DNA of 64,000 nt, taken from contig VFFE01007084.1 of assembly GCA_008921705.1 (NCBI GenBank), positions 84,263 to 148,262 on the forward strand, read 5' to 3'. Made by a program: the position numbers and the translations under genes. This document shows positions 50,640 to 60,223 of the stretch, one piece after another. The stretch's first letter is position 1. Each line of letters begins with the position of its first letter. The DNA is from Burhinus oedicnemus (lineage: Eukaryota > Chordata > Aves > Charadriiformes > Burhinidae). Below the pieces are notes generated by a model that worked only from the letters and a program-made list of their open reading frames with translations, was not told where the DNA came from and searched no databases.

Positions 50640-50960
50640 TATTCACTAAGAAGATTCATGATCATTTACTGTCCATATAGTGCCCCAGGTGCAGAGTGTG
50701 TAGATGGTGCTTTGCAAATACAAATTTAGACAAGGTTCCCGCCCTGAGAAATTTGCAGCCTATTTTGAACAACCGCAACACTAACAATTTAAGGATTAGG
50801 CACAGGAATAGATGCAGAGAGACAGAGGAGGTCAAAAAGGTTAGCTGAAGGAGGTGGGATTTAATAGGAGATTTGAAAAATCACTTGGTTCACAGGTAGA
50901 GCAAACTTGTTGCAAGCAGAAATACTGTCATGTGAAACTTATTCAAAATCTTATTCTGAA
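50640..50960 (+). mobile_element. Old amniote interspersed repeat, family unresolved
   Basis: The order of 'tagatggtgctttgcaaata', 'caaggttcccgccctgagaa', 'atttgcagcctattttgaac' and later 'ggtgggatttaataggagat' recalls a repeat common in turtles and crocodilians ('...gctgtacaaacac...acagtccctgccctgaagagcttacaatct...gagggatttgaaggagg'). The name of the family is not certain. It is sense relative to that remembered order. Confidence 0.5.
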
Positions 50961-51063
50961 AGAAGTTTGAATTCTGAATGCTTGGGAGGTCTGGGAAGAC
51001 CAGACTCCCCAGCCTTCACAAAATAAGGGAGACAAGGAGTGAAGTGCATATAAGCAGTTCATA

Positions 51064-51090
51064 TGTTTCTATGATTCTATGGTTCTATAT
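51064..51090 (+). repeat. CR1-like octamer tail without its body
   Basis: Three degenerate copies of the TTCTATG-type octamer occur in a row, typical of the very 3' end of avian CR1. The expected body just upstream was not recognised; instead there is unassigned sequence after the old repeat at 50640. Confidence 0.5.
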
Positions 51091-51914
51091 CTAAACCTGA
51101 TGATTTCTTTCATTTTTGCTTGCAACTGGACTGGCAAAGTAGTTCCTGAGCTTATAGCTTTTACCACACTAAAAACTAGTAAGGATTGCATGATTAGTGT
51201 TTTAATTTGCTCTAATCTAACCATTTCTATTGACAGCCTGCAGGCCAAATTCGGGTAATTGCAGAGAAACCACACTTTTCCACGTCTTTCTCTCAGAAAC
51301 AAAAGACGAACACTGCAGAGCAGTCCTAAACCAGCTCTTTCCTCAACAAACGCGCAATGGGGCTTGCACGCTCCCTAGCCCTTGTCTCAGCTCTCTTTAC
51401 TCTGCAAATTCATTCTCTGTCCCTGCTTAGAAGGGGTAGGCGTTGTCTGGTGGCCAGTAGGGCACACTGGAGAGCGTACAGAACACACGCCCTCTTGCCA
51501 AGGGCCATGGCGTTGGGTTTTGTCAGAGAGGACCTGCTGAACAGCGCGGACACGGGGACTCTGCAAACCTGCACGTGCTCCCAAGGCCACCCAGATGCAG
51601 GTGGGACACGCACAGCCACGCGTTGTCTGCTGTGGCAGCTGGAATTTGCTCCTAAACATTTAAAGCACTGCTAGCTTATACAACATCTATAAATCACTTT
51701 TTCACCTCAAAATATAAGGCTGACCACAGTTCCTGTTTTTGTGTCGCAACGTTTGACTTTACTTTAGAGTATTGCTTTAGAGCTTTGTTTTACAACCCCG
51801 TATAATGAGTCCATTAAAAAAAACCCCTAAACCTGTGATTTCTTTTCTGGTTACAATCTCCTACCTTCTCAGCATTAGCAATTGATTTTAATTTTTTTAA
51901 ATTTTTTTTTTTAG
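51091..51914. other. GC-richer patch, no gene recognised
   Basis: From about 51340 to 51650 the GC content and CpG frequency rise above the surroundings, and both strands are open for about 90-105 codons (51357-51674 plus, 51387-51659 minus). The peptides have no family motif. The patch precedes exon candidates by a few hundred bases and could be a promoter region, but no TATA or other start signal was identified. Confidence 0.4.
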
Positions 51915-51957
51915 ATAATCTGCAAGATACTTGCAGCAGCAGCAACGAACATGTCAG
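51915..51957 (+). other. Candidate 43-nt exon, coding status unclear
   Basis: A long T-rich tract ending in tttttttttttag (to 51914) is followed by 43 bases and a perfect donor, CAG|gtgagt. One frame contains an ATG near the end, in the context aacgaacATGtcag. Two of the three frames are open. Only those frames could be used, and neither keeps the long frame of the 52949 exon open when the two are joined directly. If this is a real exon it may be 5' UTR, part of a noncoding RNA, or joined to an exon not identified here. Confidence 0.25.
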
Positions 51958-51994
51958 GTGAGTCAGTTCCAAAAGTGTTGTGTAACATCAGAAA

Positions 51995-52032
51995 GAAAAT
52001 ATATAGCTTGCTAGAAAATATATAGCTTGCTA
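51995..52032 (+). repeat. Tandem duplication of 19 bp
   Basis: The unit gaaaatatatagcttgcta occurs twice back to back without mismatch, which points to a recent slippage or duplication event just after the candidate donor at 51958. Confidence 0.95.
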
Positions 52033-52948
52033 GTTTGACAGTATCATTTCACTTTTTAATGTTTTATTAGCAAATTAATTTTACACGATGAACTGAGTTA
52101 TTTAGGTTAATTTTAAAGGTGTACAGATCTATTAAGAAAGGAAATCCCCTAGTTAAGAGAAATACTGAACTACAATAATCAATCTCCTGAAATTGATTTT
52201 GTTGGAAACGTATGAGAAACGGAACAAATGCATGCAGAAGCACACACCTATCATGTTAATGAGTTACATTTACAAAGTAGGTGAAGGGTATGCAATGTTG
52301 TATAGTGCACTAGATTACAAGATACACTTGCAATCTTTGCTTTTGATTTTTAGTATTTAGTTGCTTTCTTTAAATACTTTGAAAGAAATACATTATGAAA
52401 TCGCATAACTGTAAATCATAACTGGACATCAATATAAAGCTTCAACCTTACAAAAAGCCGTCATGACTGAATTGCAATTGGTGTCATGAAAGCAAGTAGG
52501 AACCTGTTAAATTATGCATTTTAACATAGCTGTCTTCAAAAGGACACAGATGAAAAGGATACAAAAAATAATCTGTGAAAACAGAAGAAGAAAAAAAAGT
52601 AAAAACTACAAAGACACTTTATAAATTGTGCTTCTCTGGTGCCACTCAGACGATGAGTGGAAAGCTGATATTTCAGCTAATAACTATGGAGATTTATTCT
52701 TTGCTATAGTTTGCTATTCATGTGAAAAACAAAACAACAAAGAAATAATTTAGAATGACCAACAGCACATCACTCAGTCTATATACTTCAGAGGACACAA
52801 AAAGACACACATGAAATGTGTTTACTTCGTGCTGCAGCCAATGAAAGGAAGGGAATATAACTTAGTAAACATTTGCATTTCCCACAATATACTGTGTCTG
52901 TAGAAAAAAATGAATTGTGGAGAGGAACTTATTAATTTTTTCTTACAG
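52033..52948. other. Unique sequence, possible intron
   Basis: AT-rich, no frames of note. It would be an intron if the exon candidates on either side belong to one transcript. Confidence 0.4.
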
Positions 52949-53155
52949 ATTTTCAAAGGAACTGTGTTGGTATGTCAAATCAGATCAGAAAAAAATAAAA
53001 AGACGATGAAAAGTGAAGAAGAAATGCTGAAAAAAGTACAGGATTCGATTAGTGGCTCTGGAAATGAAGACAAACAAACCCCACATTGCCAAATGACAAG
53101 TACAGTCTCTTCCCCTGAGCAAAACGAAACAAGCCAAGACAGCCCCAGAGCATAA
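52949..53155 (+). CDS. Candidate last coding exon, unknown gene
   Basis: The acceptor 'taattttttcttacag' ends at 52948. Read from the first base of the exon (phase 0), 68 codons stay open to a TAA ending at 53155. The peptide starts IFKGTVLVCQIRSEKNKKT, continues with a Lys/Glu-rich helix-like part (KSEEEMLKKVQDS) and ends in a Ser/Thr/Gln-rich hydrophilic tail, an arrangement usual for protein C-termini. An AATAAA follows about 200 bases after the stop. The frame is also open 13 codons upstream to an ATG at 52910, so the intact frame is 81 codons. No family is recognised. A donor-like TTG|gtatgt at 52970 could shorten it. It could be chance or an RNA-gene exon. Confidence 0.3.
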   Translation: MFKGTVLVCQIRSEKNKKTMKSEEEMLKKVQDSISGSGNEDKQTPHCQMTSTVSSPEQNETSQDSPRA

Positions 53156-53355
53156 TCCTGCGAAGCTATGGACCTGGCAGAGACGGTGCTTCAAACACAG
53201 GGCTAGGGAGGAGCGAGCGCAGCTGCAGCATACGCCCCAGTTCTGACAGGCGGCCTTGAACGTCCCCACTGCACTCTGACCCAGCCTGCGTCTCTCCCTT
53301 AAGAACCAGAGCTGTTTCTGCAAGTCTGTAGCAGAAAAGCAAGAGCAAATGGACT

Positions 53356-53361
53356 AATAAA
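53356..53361 (+). promoter_or_regulatory. Possible polyadenylation signal
   Basis: A canonical AATAAA lies about 200 bases after the stop of the candidate last exon at 52949-53155. Such hexamers are frequent by chance in AT-rich DNA, so it supports the exon only weakly. Another AATAAA lies near 53486. Confidence 0.3.
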
Positions 53362-53907
53362 TCACTCATTGACAAAGTAGCCATAAAAGCAGATAATCAA
53401 GCATTATCTATATTTAGTTTAACCACACAAGCTGTTTTTAAAACAGAGTTAAATGGGCTCAAACCTATTTCCCATTTATGCAATTAATAAAAATCAAAAC
53501 CACCAGTGGAAGCGTTACCTTCTGTGCTGAGCTCAGCTCCCGTGCCAAGAAACACAGCTCTTGCCTGCACATTCAGTTTCTCCCGGTCAGTTTCTAACCC
53601 AGCCTGAACTCTGATTTTATACGTACGTATAAATAATACGCTACATGTGATCTTGCAAAGACTCTCTCTTTTAATTACCGAAGACTGGAGGAGGGACTGT
53701 TTCTTTGACAATGGAAATGCACGAAGTCTCCACAGTTGGGGTCCATCCCTACGGGCCTGAATAAGCCCTGCAACACTGGGGTCCCTCCGGTAGAAAAAAG
53801 AGCTGAGGGTGGCGAGTCCCGGCATTTCCAGGACTTTCCCATATCCCCATGTTGCTCTGTTTTTCCCACACCGAGTTTTTTTTAGTTTTTTAACACACCT
53901 AGTAAGT

Positions 53908-53924
53908 AGAGAGAGAGAGAGAGA
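53908..53924. repeat. (GA)n microsatellite
   Basis: A short perfect GA run in AT-rich unique sequence. Confidence 0.9.
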
Positions 53925-55565
53925 TGCACAATTTCCATCACAGTGACCTGGGGAACAGGGATAATCGCTGTAGGAGAAAGCCAGGAGATGGCATCACTTT
54001 CTGTCACCTCTTTTCTGGCTCACTAGAGGGGAGTCTGATTCCAGTCAAAAAGGGGATCTCAGGGGGGACTTCCAGGGGAGCTGGGGGCACAGAAGGCTGA
54101 GGCAGCAGGTGAACACAAAACCCTGCTAGCTGGGAGGAAGATGAGGGACAGAGAGACAGGGGACTGTTGCCAGTGTTACATGAAGAAACTGAGATTTCTG
54201 TTACTGTTTTTTTTCTGTGTGCGATTTTTTTAACAATGTGGGAAAGCTGGGTGTAGGTTTGGGGGAGATATATGTGTATCTGTGAATGTAAAATTTGAAA
54301 AGCAACCTATGACCGGAAAATTATGGCAATAACATAACATATATCAGAAGCCTTTTTAAGGAAAGTTGTCTTACTATGTCTTCTTAAGGGTACCTATGAA
54401 ATGTATCTAATTTGTGACTCAGTCTGAAGCTAACTGCGAGGCTTCTTCACAAAGCCAAAGGAATAAAGGCATGCCTCCATGTCTGATAGATGTGGAATTA
54501 GAACTATAATCTCTGACATTGAAGCAGTAAGACAATGGGAGATAGAAGATAGCAAACATCTTAAAAGTAAATATTTTAATATTTTAGAAAATACTCCCTC
54601 ACCTTCCCTTGAAAATGGCTAGAACCATATGAGTTAGAAGAAAACTCACCTGTTATTTTCAAACTATTGTACTTCAATGTGCATGACTTAAAGATGCTTT
54701 AAGAGTCTTACTTTAGTAAGAAAATGTACAATCCACATTTTCAAAAATGATTTCCGTCTTAAAGAAGCTGTTGCCAGAAGGTATGTTTTCTCACAAAGAA
54801 GTTGTTTACACATACTGTTTACCACGTTGTTTACTTCTACTGATTAGTGAGTAGTGACTTCACGATTAGCAACTGGGAAATAAGATTGCTATTTAAACGG
54901 GAATTTCATGACAGTTTTTCTAAAGCATGTATCTATCTTGATCTCATGCATATATTGTGAAAGTTTGGTAGTTCGTCCAAAATTCTTAGTCATAATTAAC
55001 AGGAACACACATACTTGCTGTTCTATGTGAGTAGGTCTAGGTAGTCCCTACTGATCTGTGAATAAAATTGGACCTGTGAGAGATAAATAAAGTAATATAG
55101 GAGTCACTGATCCTGCTTTGTCTGTTGTTCCTTTTAGTAGAGATATGTGAGAGTTTACAGATCTAATATTTGAAACCATACAGGAGTTTACTAATTATTT
55201 TTCTGAACCTTGCTATGAAATAAAAAGATCAAAAGCTTTAAAGTATTAAACACAATTAGGAAATAGTACAACAGATGAAATTTCCTCATGAATCTGAAAT
55301 ATCTGATAAAATATTTCTGGCATGTACATACTACTATTATAATTTCAAAATCTGGTCTTGCAGAAGTGAGAGGCAAGGCAAGCTTCTGTACGGTGACTAC
55401 ACCTACAATGAATAATCCAATTGCAAGAGCACGTGAGTCATGTTAAGATTTCACCTGACTGCCTGTTCCCTGGGATGCAGGCTTTAGGAGATGCACTGCT
55501 ACCTAGGGGAAGGTGTGGCTGCTGTCTTCATTTTTTACAAAATAAAAGCATTGATGTGGTCTGAT

Positions 55566-56021
55566 TTAATTAATGAGCTCAGTTATAACTAGATCAGACC
55601 TCTGGTACAAAATTTCTTTGGAGGAATGGTACAGAATTGTATTCTGAGATAGCATAAGAACATTCCCCAACAGCTTATTGGAGCTGTAATTAGTCTCATT
55701 GAAATACGTGCCACGATTACTCTGAGCTGGTACACAGCTCTGGTCCTGCACTAGGGAAGGTAGCTGGGGACAGAATAGCTGCAGAAGCGGCATCCCAATT
55801 TTCCAGAGAAAGGAAAATTCACATCTGCTGTCATGCAGAAGGAGCACTCGAACACACCTTCTTCTAACAAAGATGGCTAAACTCTTCCTGACTTCAAAGA
55901 GAACACCAATAAACCTCAACGAAGGGAAGACTGGCTCCCTGCTAGCCTCTGAGAGATCCCCACAGAGCATCTCCTGGACAAAGCACAAGTCCGCTGACAG
56001 ACTCTGCACTGTGAAAAGCAA
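55566..56021 (-). other. Unexplained 151-codon open frame
   Basis: This is the second longest frame in the window. It begins with an ATG (MLFTVQSLSADLCFVQEM) and ends in LVITELIN. The predicted peptide is mixed hydrophobic and charged, with a hydrophobic stretch around residues 65-90, but shows no recognised domain, signal peptide or repeat. No TATA, splice sites or AATAAA were tied to it. At this length and base composition a chance frame in 64 kb is plausible. Confidence 0.15.
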
Positions 56022-59000
56022 TCTTTCCCCACCAATTTAGAGGCTCAAAGTGTCTGCTAGAATAGTTTAGCCTTTAAATTGTCTTAGCCTTGTATCTGCT
56101 TTCCATGGGTGTCAGGTTAAGTTTATTAAAAAAGAGAATGGCTACGAGTCTACTGCTTACGGATTTATACCTCCAAGGGGACCGAGCACCAAGCATACTA
56201 GAGCTCATATGAAGAAGTAAGAAGTGTAACAACATCAGTGTGGAAATGGGGAATGAGAAAGAAGTGGGGGAAAGGAGACCGGGAATTGTACACTTTCAAG
56301 CAGATGAGACGATAAGATTTTTAATCTAAAACTTTAATAGCCACTGTTAGTATGATTGCAAGAATGGACTATGCTTTCTGAATTTAATGTCACAATCCTA
56401 TTTACTTTGAAAAATCCCAGTTCCACATGAGATAGTAGACTTGCACACCTAACTACAGCTAAAGGTATGACTGGGAGAACGTATATGGAAACCAACCACT
56501 AACCACAAAGTCAAGAAACAGGGCAAATCCTGAAATTTTACTTTTACCTCTTTTTTAGGCAAAATTCTTATTGAATATCTATCACACTTGGCCCACAGAA
56601 GAAAAGGGAAAAAACATCTGTATTTATTATCTTGAAGATTCAAAACCCAAAAGATTGTCTTTCTGGCAATCTGAGGTAATTAGTACCCCAAACTTATTTA
56701 AAACCATCATGCATTTCTCATAAGGTTTTGTAACACTTTGGATAAAACGGACATTTAGAAATCCTGGTGGATGTGCCACAAACTACACCTTTGTTTTGAA
56801 AAGTCCTAATATACATGTTGATATACAATGTAACAGGCATACCTTCATATACCAATGTCTAAGCACTCTGTTGCATATGTGCAAGTAAGTGCAGTGTGCG
56901 TGGGTATGTTGATGTGCATATGTGAGTGTTAACGTAAATGGACTAGTATAGACTACTGTTACACTACTTTTTCACTTGCCAAGATAAACAGTTGCAGCAG
57001 GAATATACAATAAAAATACTTATTTTCATGAGGGTCTTAGGTGGAGACTTCTATTGTCTCGAAGGTTGTCTTTTTCAAGTACAGGACACCTTTCTCAAAG
57101 GTGTTTTTTTTAAACATAGCTGATTGCTGTACACCTGCTGAGATGGACAATAATCTGACCCTGAAATACAGCTATATAATATGATGACATACATTTAAAT
57201 GTTTAATGTGTAACATTGAATAATAAAAAATAACTTCTTCAACACTGTTTCAAAGACAGAGTGTAATTGACATTTTCCCAGGGGACAGGGTTGATATTCC
57301 TGTGTGGCTCTATCTCCTGCCTGGGATCACCCTCTCCCAAAAATTTTTATTCCAAAAACTTTTAACATACTACGTACAGTCCCCTGATTTCAGTACTGGC
57401 CACATGTCCTTCTTCACTTCCCTTCCCTTGGTGAGTGAAGAACCCAAAGGCCATTTTTACTTCCTATCATGCAGAGATCAGGGAGTGTATGAGACTACTT
57501 TTGTATAAGAATACATGTCCTTTTTGGAAAAAGGTACAAATTTAAGTATACTAATAACTGCTTACTTACAGCCAAGTATATAAGTGGATAAATGTTATAA
57601 AGAGCAAGAATGTAACCGTAATCTGACTTCAGTTTCTGAACTTCAGTGCTTCAACTAAATACAATGCAAGTGTGGGTTAGCAGGGTAGAAAGAGATAATT
57701 TTTGCATTACAAAGTTTCCCATTTATTCTTAGGTAAAAGGAAGTTCTAAGTTTTGCACTGTGCATGACATCTCCAATTACCTGGTTTACATTAACAGTAA
57801 AACTATTTGCTTAATTTACAATACTCAGATGATGAGGCACTAGTTTTCTAAAAAGAAAGCTCTTCCCTGTCTAATAAGGCAGCTAGATGATTGATCAAAT
57901 AATCCTCCCAGTATTACATTAAAATTGTAACCACTTGCCTATTTTTTAATGGAAAATCTATTAACACTTATAACTTCTTGGCTGTAATCTCTAATCTACA
58001 AGTGACTATAGCATGGCAGATACCCATAAACTTCTTCACACATTCACACTTCTCTAACAGTGAGAAGAGAAATACAAAAAAGACATAGAGCCTAGAGTTG
58101 CATGTGCCTGATTTCAAGGCACTTCAGAATATTTCTCATTCCTTAACTTTTGTTATCACCAGTTATATGAATGTGAAATACAGTTATTTTCAATTCCTCA
58201 GTCCCTCTGTGACTTTCAGGTACTCTGGTTGTGTGTTTCAAAAAAAACATTTATTTTTTCATCAGTACTCATTTTTTGATTCAGATAATGACGACAAAGG
58301 GAGATATTTCAGCATGGATTCTCTCTGTCACTAGGTATACATGTTCTGCTAATATCTTATGGAGCTTTGTATATTATGCAATATAGCAATATTTTTTAAG
58401 CATATGTAAATAATCGTTTTGAATTTCCTAACCAAAAAATTGTCCTAATCTTGAAAACATTTAATGACGTGCATAACAACTACTAGTAATCTCAATGATT
58501 TACAGTTCAGCATGTGAAGAAATGCTTTCAAAGCTAGAGGACAAGAGTGTGCTTGAATTTAAATTACATTAATATTCATAGCATATAATAGACAAAAAAG
58601 TATAAATTATAAAATGGACTATGTATGAGCTTGCATGTGTGCAGGCTTGCAGCCTATGCGAAACATCAATAACAAACTTATTTCCATACCATGGGGCTGG
58701 TTCCTTGCAAGAAAACAGCTTCAACTTACTGTGTTTCTTATAACTATACACCTGACACTGGAACAAACTTTCAAAGCAGAAGGTAGTATGTGCAAGCATG
58801 TAATTATAAAATGTAGCTTCTTCTTAGCCAATAAAAAGCATAATTTTTCACATCAGGTCTTTTACATAAAGTCTTCACTCCTGCCCCTCAACAATAAACC
58901 CACAGAATACTGAAGAAATCTCAGTTCTCCAAAACTTTAATGAACTTCTTTTATACTTTATCAGAAAAAAACCCCAACCTCTTATAAGATTTTTTTTACT

Positions 59001-59120
59001 TGATGAGATATTTAAGAATATAAATATTAGCTAAAAACGTCTTGCAATGATAGATTCACTATGCAAATCCAGTTGCTGTGCACATTTCTTTCAAAAAAGG
59101 AATCTATTAGAAATGGGGCT

Positions 59121-59140
59121 NNNNNNNNNNNNNNNNNNNN
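59121..59140. other. Assembly gap (20 N)
   Basis: Twenty undetermined bases. The flanks are ordinary AT-rich sequence and do not look like the two edges of a repeat. Confidence 0.98.
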
Positions 59141-59284
59141 CCCAAATAAATAGGAAAAAAACAGCAATCAGTCTTTGATCTCAGACCCACTTAAATCAAG
59201 TACAGTCCCAGTAACATGGGCTGTTAGATTAAAACATGAATTATTACACTATATTTAGGAGTATGACTCTCATTCAAAGGCATC

Positions 59285-59440
59285 AACCTATCATAGATTT
59301 TAAAGTCAGAACGGACCATTATCTCACAAAGGTCAACCTCTGTAATCTGCATCAAGCCCATAACTACTATTTGAAATATGTTAGTGACAAATAATCCTTA
59401 AATTAAAAGCACAGAAGGTGCTGGCTATTAGGACCAGGGC
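59285..59440 (-). mobile_element. Ancient CR1-type fragment, antisense
   Basis: The plus strand reads 'catagattttaaagtcagaa', 'cggaccattat', then 'gcatcaagcccataactact'. This follows in order the reverse complement of a repeat 3' end well known from turtles and crocodilians ('catagattttaaggccagaagggaccattatgatc...', then '...catcaagcccataac'). The second block is exact over 15 bases. Orientation and family are from memory, not from a search. Confidence 0.65.
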
Positions 59441-60100
59441 ACTCTGAGTGCTTTAACCACTAAGCTCCTTCTTGATTCCTTATATTGCCCATTCCTGCCC
59501 AAGTAGGCCCAGCCTCAATAGGAAAGGTGGCTCCACCCCAATTAACCTGATATTTAGGGCAGTTGCAGAGGAAATAAAAAAAAAATGTGGCCTTAATTCT
59601 GCGAGCTATTGATGTAGCATCTCCTACTACTATTTTAGTTACGTACACGCCTGCTTGCCTTGGTCTTCTGCTGTGGGCACTGTGTATGGTTAGCCCTGCT
59701 CAGGTCTTCCATGGAGCAGTTAATGTGCCTGCTCCCATGTTCAGCTTGACATGGTGGGCTTGGGCACCTCTGAAAAAGGACGAGCTTGACATTCATCTAC
59801 CAAATTTAGACTAGCAAAAATTGGTATTTTGAAGTCCTTTGGCTTTAGATATGTTATAGGTCAACATTAATTGTTCAAACACTCCATGGCAAATTCTTTT
59901 AATATCTTTGATACAAATCTGAAACACATTGCCTTGTAAAAGGTAAAATTGTATATAATCTTTGAAAGCTAGAGTGTGACTTCAGAAGGTGTATACTTCT
60001 TGAATTCTATTACATAGTCAGCAACTTCAGCTATGGCTTGTTACGAATGTTTTGAGCTGGTGACTGAGGGTCCAATTATAATTCATCATTTTGTTTTCAG
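59441..60100. other. Unique sequence, no gene recognised
   Basis: Two overlapping frames on opposite strands (59460-59648 minus, 59587-59814 plus) have no motif. The last bases before 60101 form an acceptor-like sequence. Confidence 0.5.
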
Positions 60101-60223
60101 AAAATACTGAATATAAGAAACAGTATTTTATTCTGTATAAACAGAAAGGTCTCCTAAGGGCATGCAAAAGTATTAATTTAGTACTCATGAATTATTTTCA
60201 AGAATATTTTCAGAATATTAAAG
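60101..60223 (+). CDS. Candidate symmetric exon, unknown gene
   Basis: The acceptor 'catcattttgttttcag' ends at 60100 and the donor AAG|gtaagtc starts at 60224, both close to consensus. The 123-nt segment is open in one frame only, phase 1 at both ends, so including or skipping it would not disturb the frame. The peptide is aromatic and basic, including NTEYKKQYFILYKQKGLLRA and NYFQEYFQNIK. No family is recognised. In DNA this AT-rich, a 40-codon open stretch is not common by chance but is far from decisive. It lies about 6.9 kb after the candidate last exon at 52949 and cannot be its continuation. Confidence 0.25.

Larger units (their letters stand above)
53380..59120. other. Unique sequence, no gene recognised
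   Basis: AT-rich unique sequence. A (GA)n run is at 53908-53924. The minus-strand frame at 55566-56021 is long (151 codons) but has no recognised domain. No CR1 or LTR was seen in this stretch. Confidence 0.5.
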
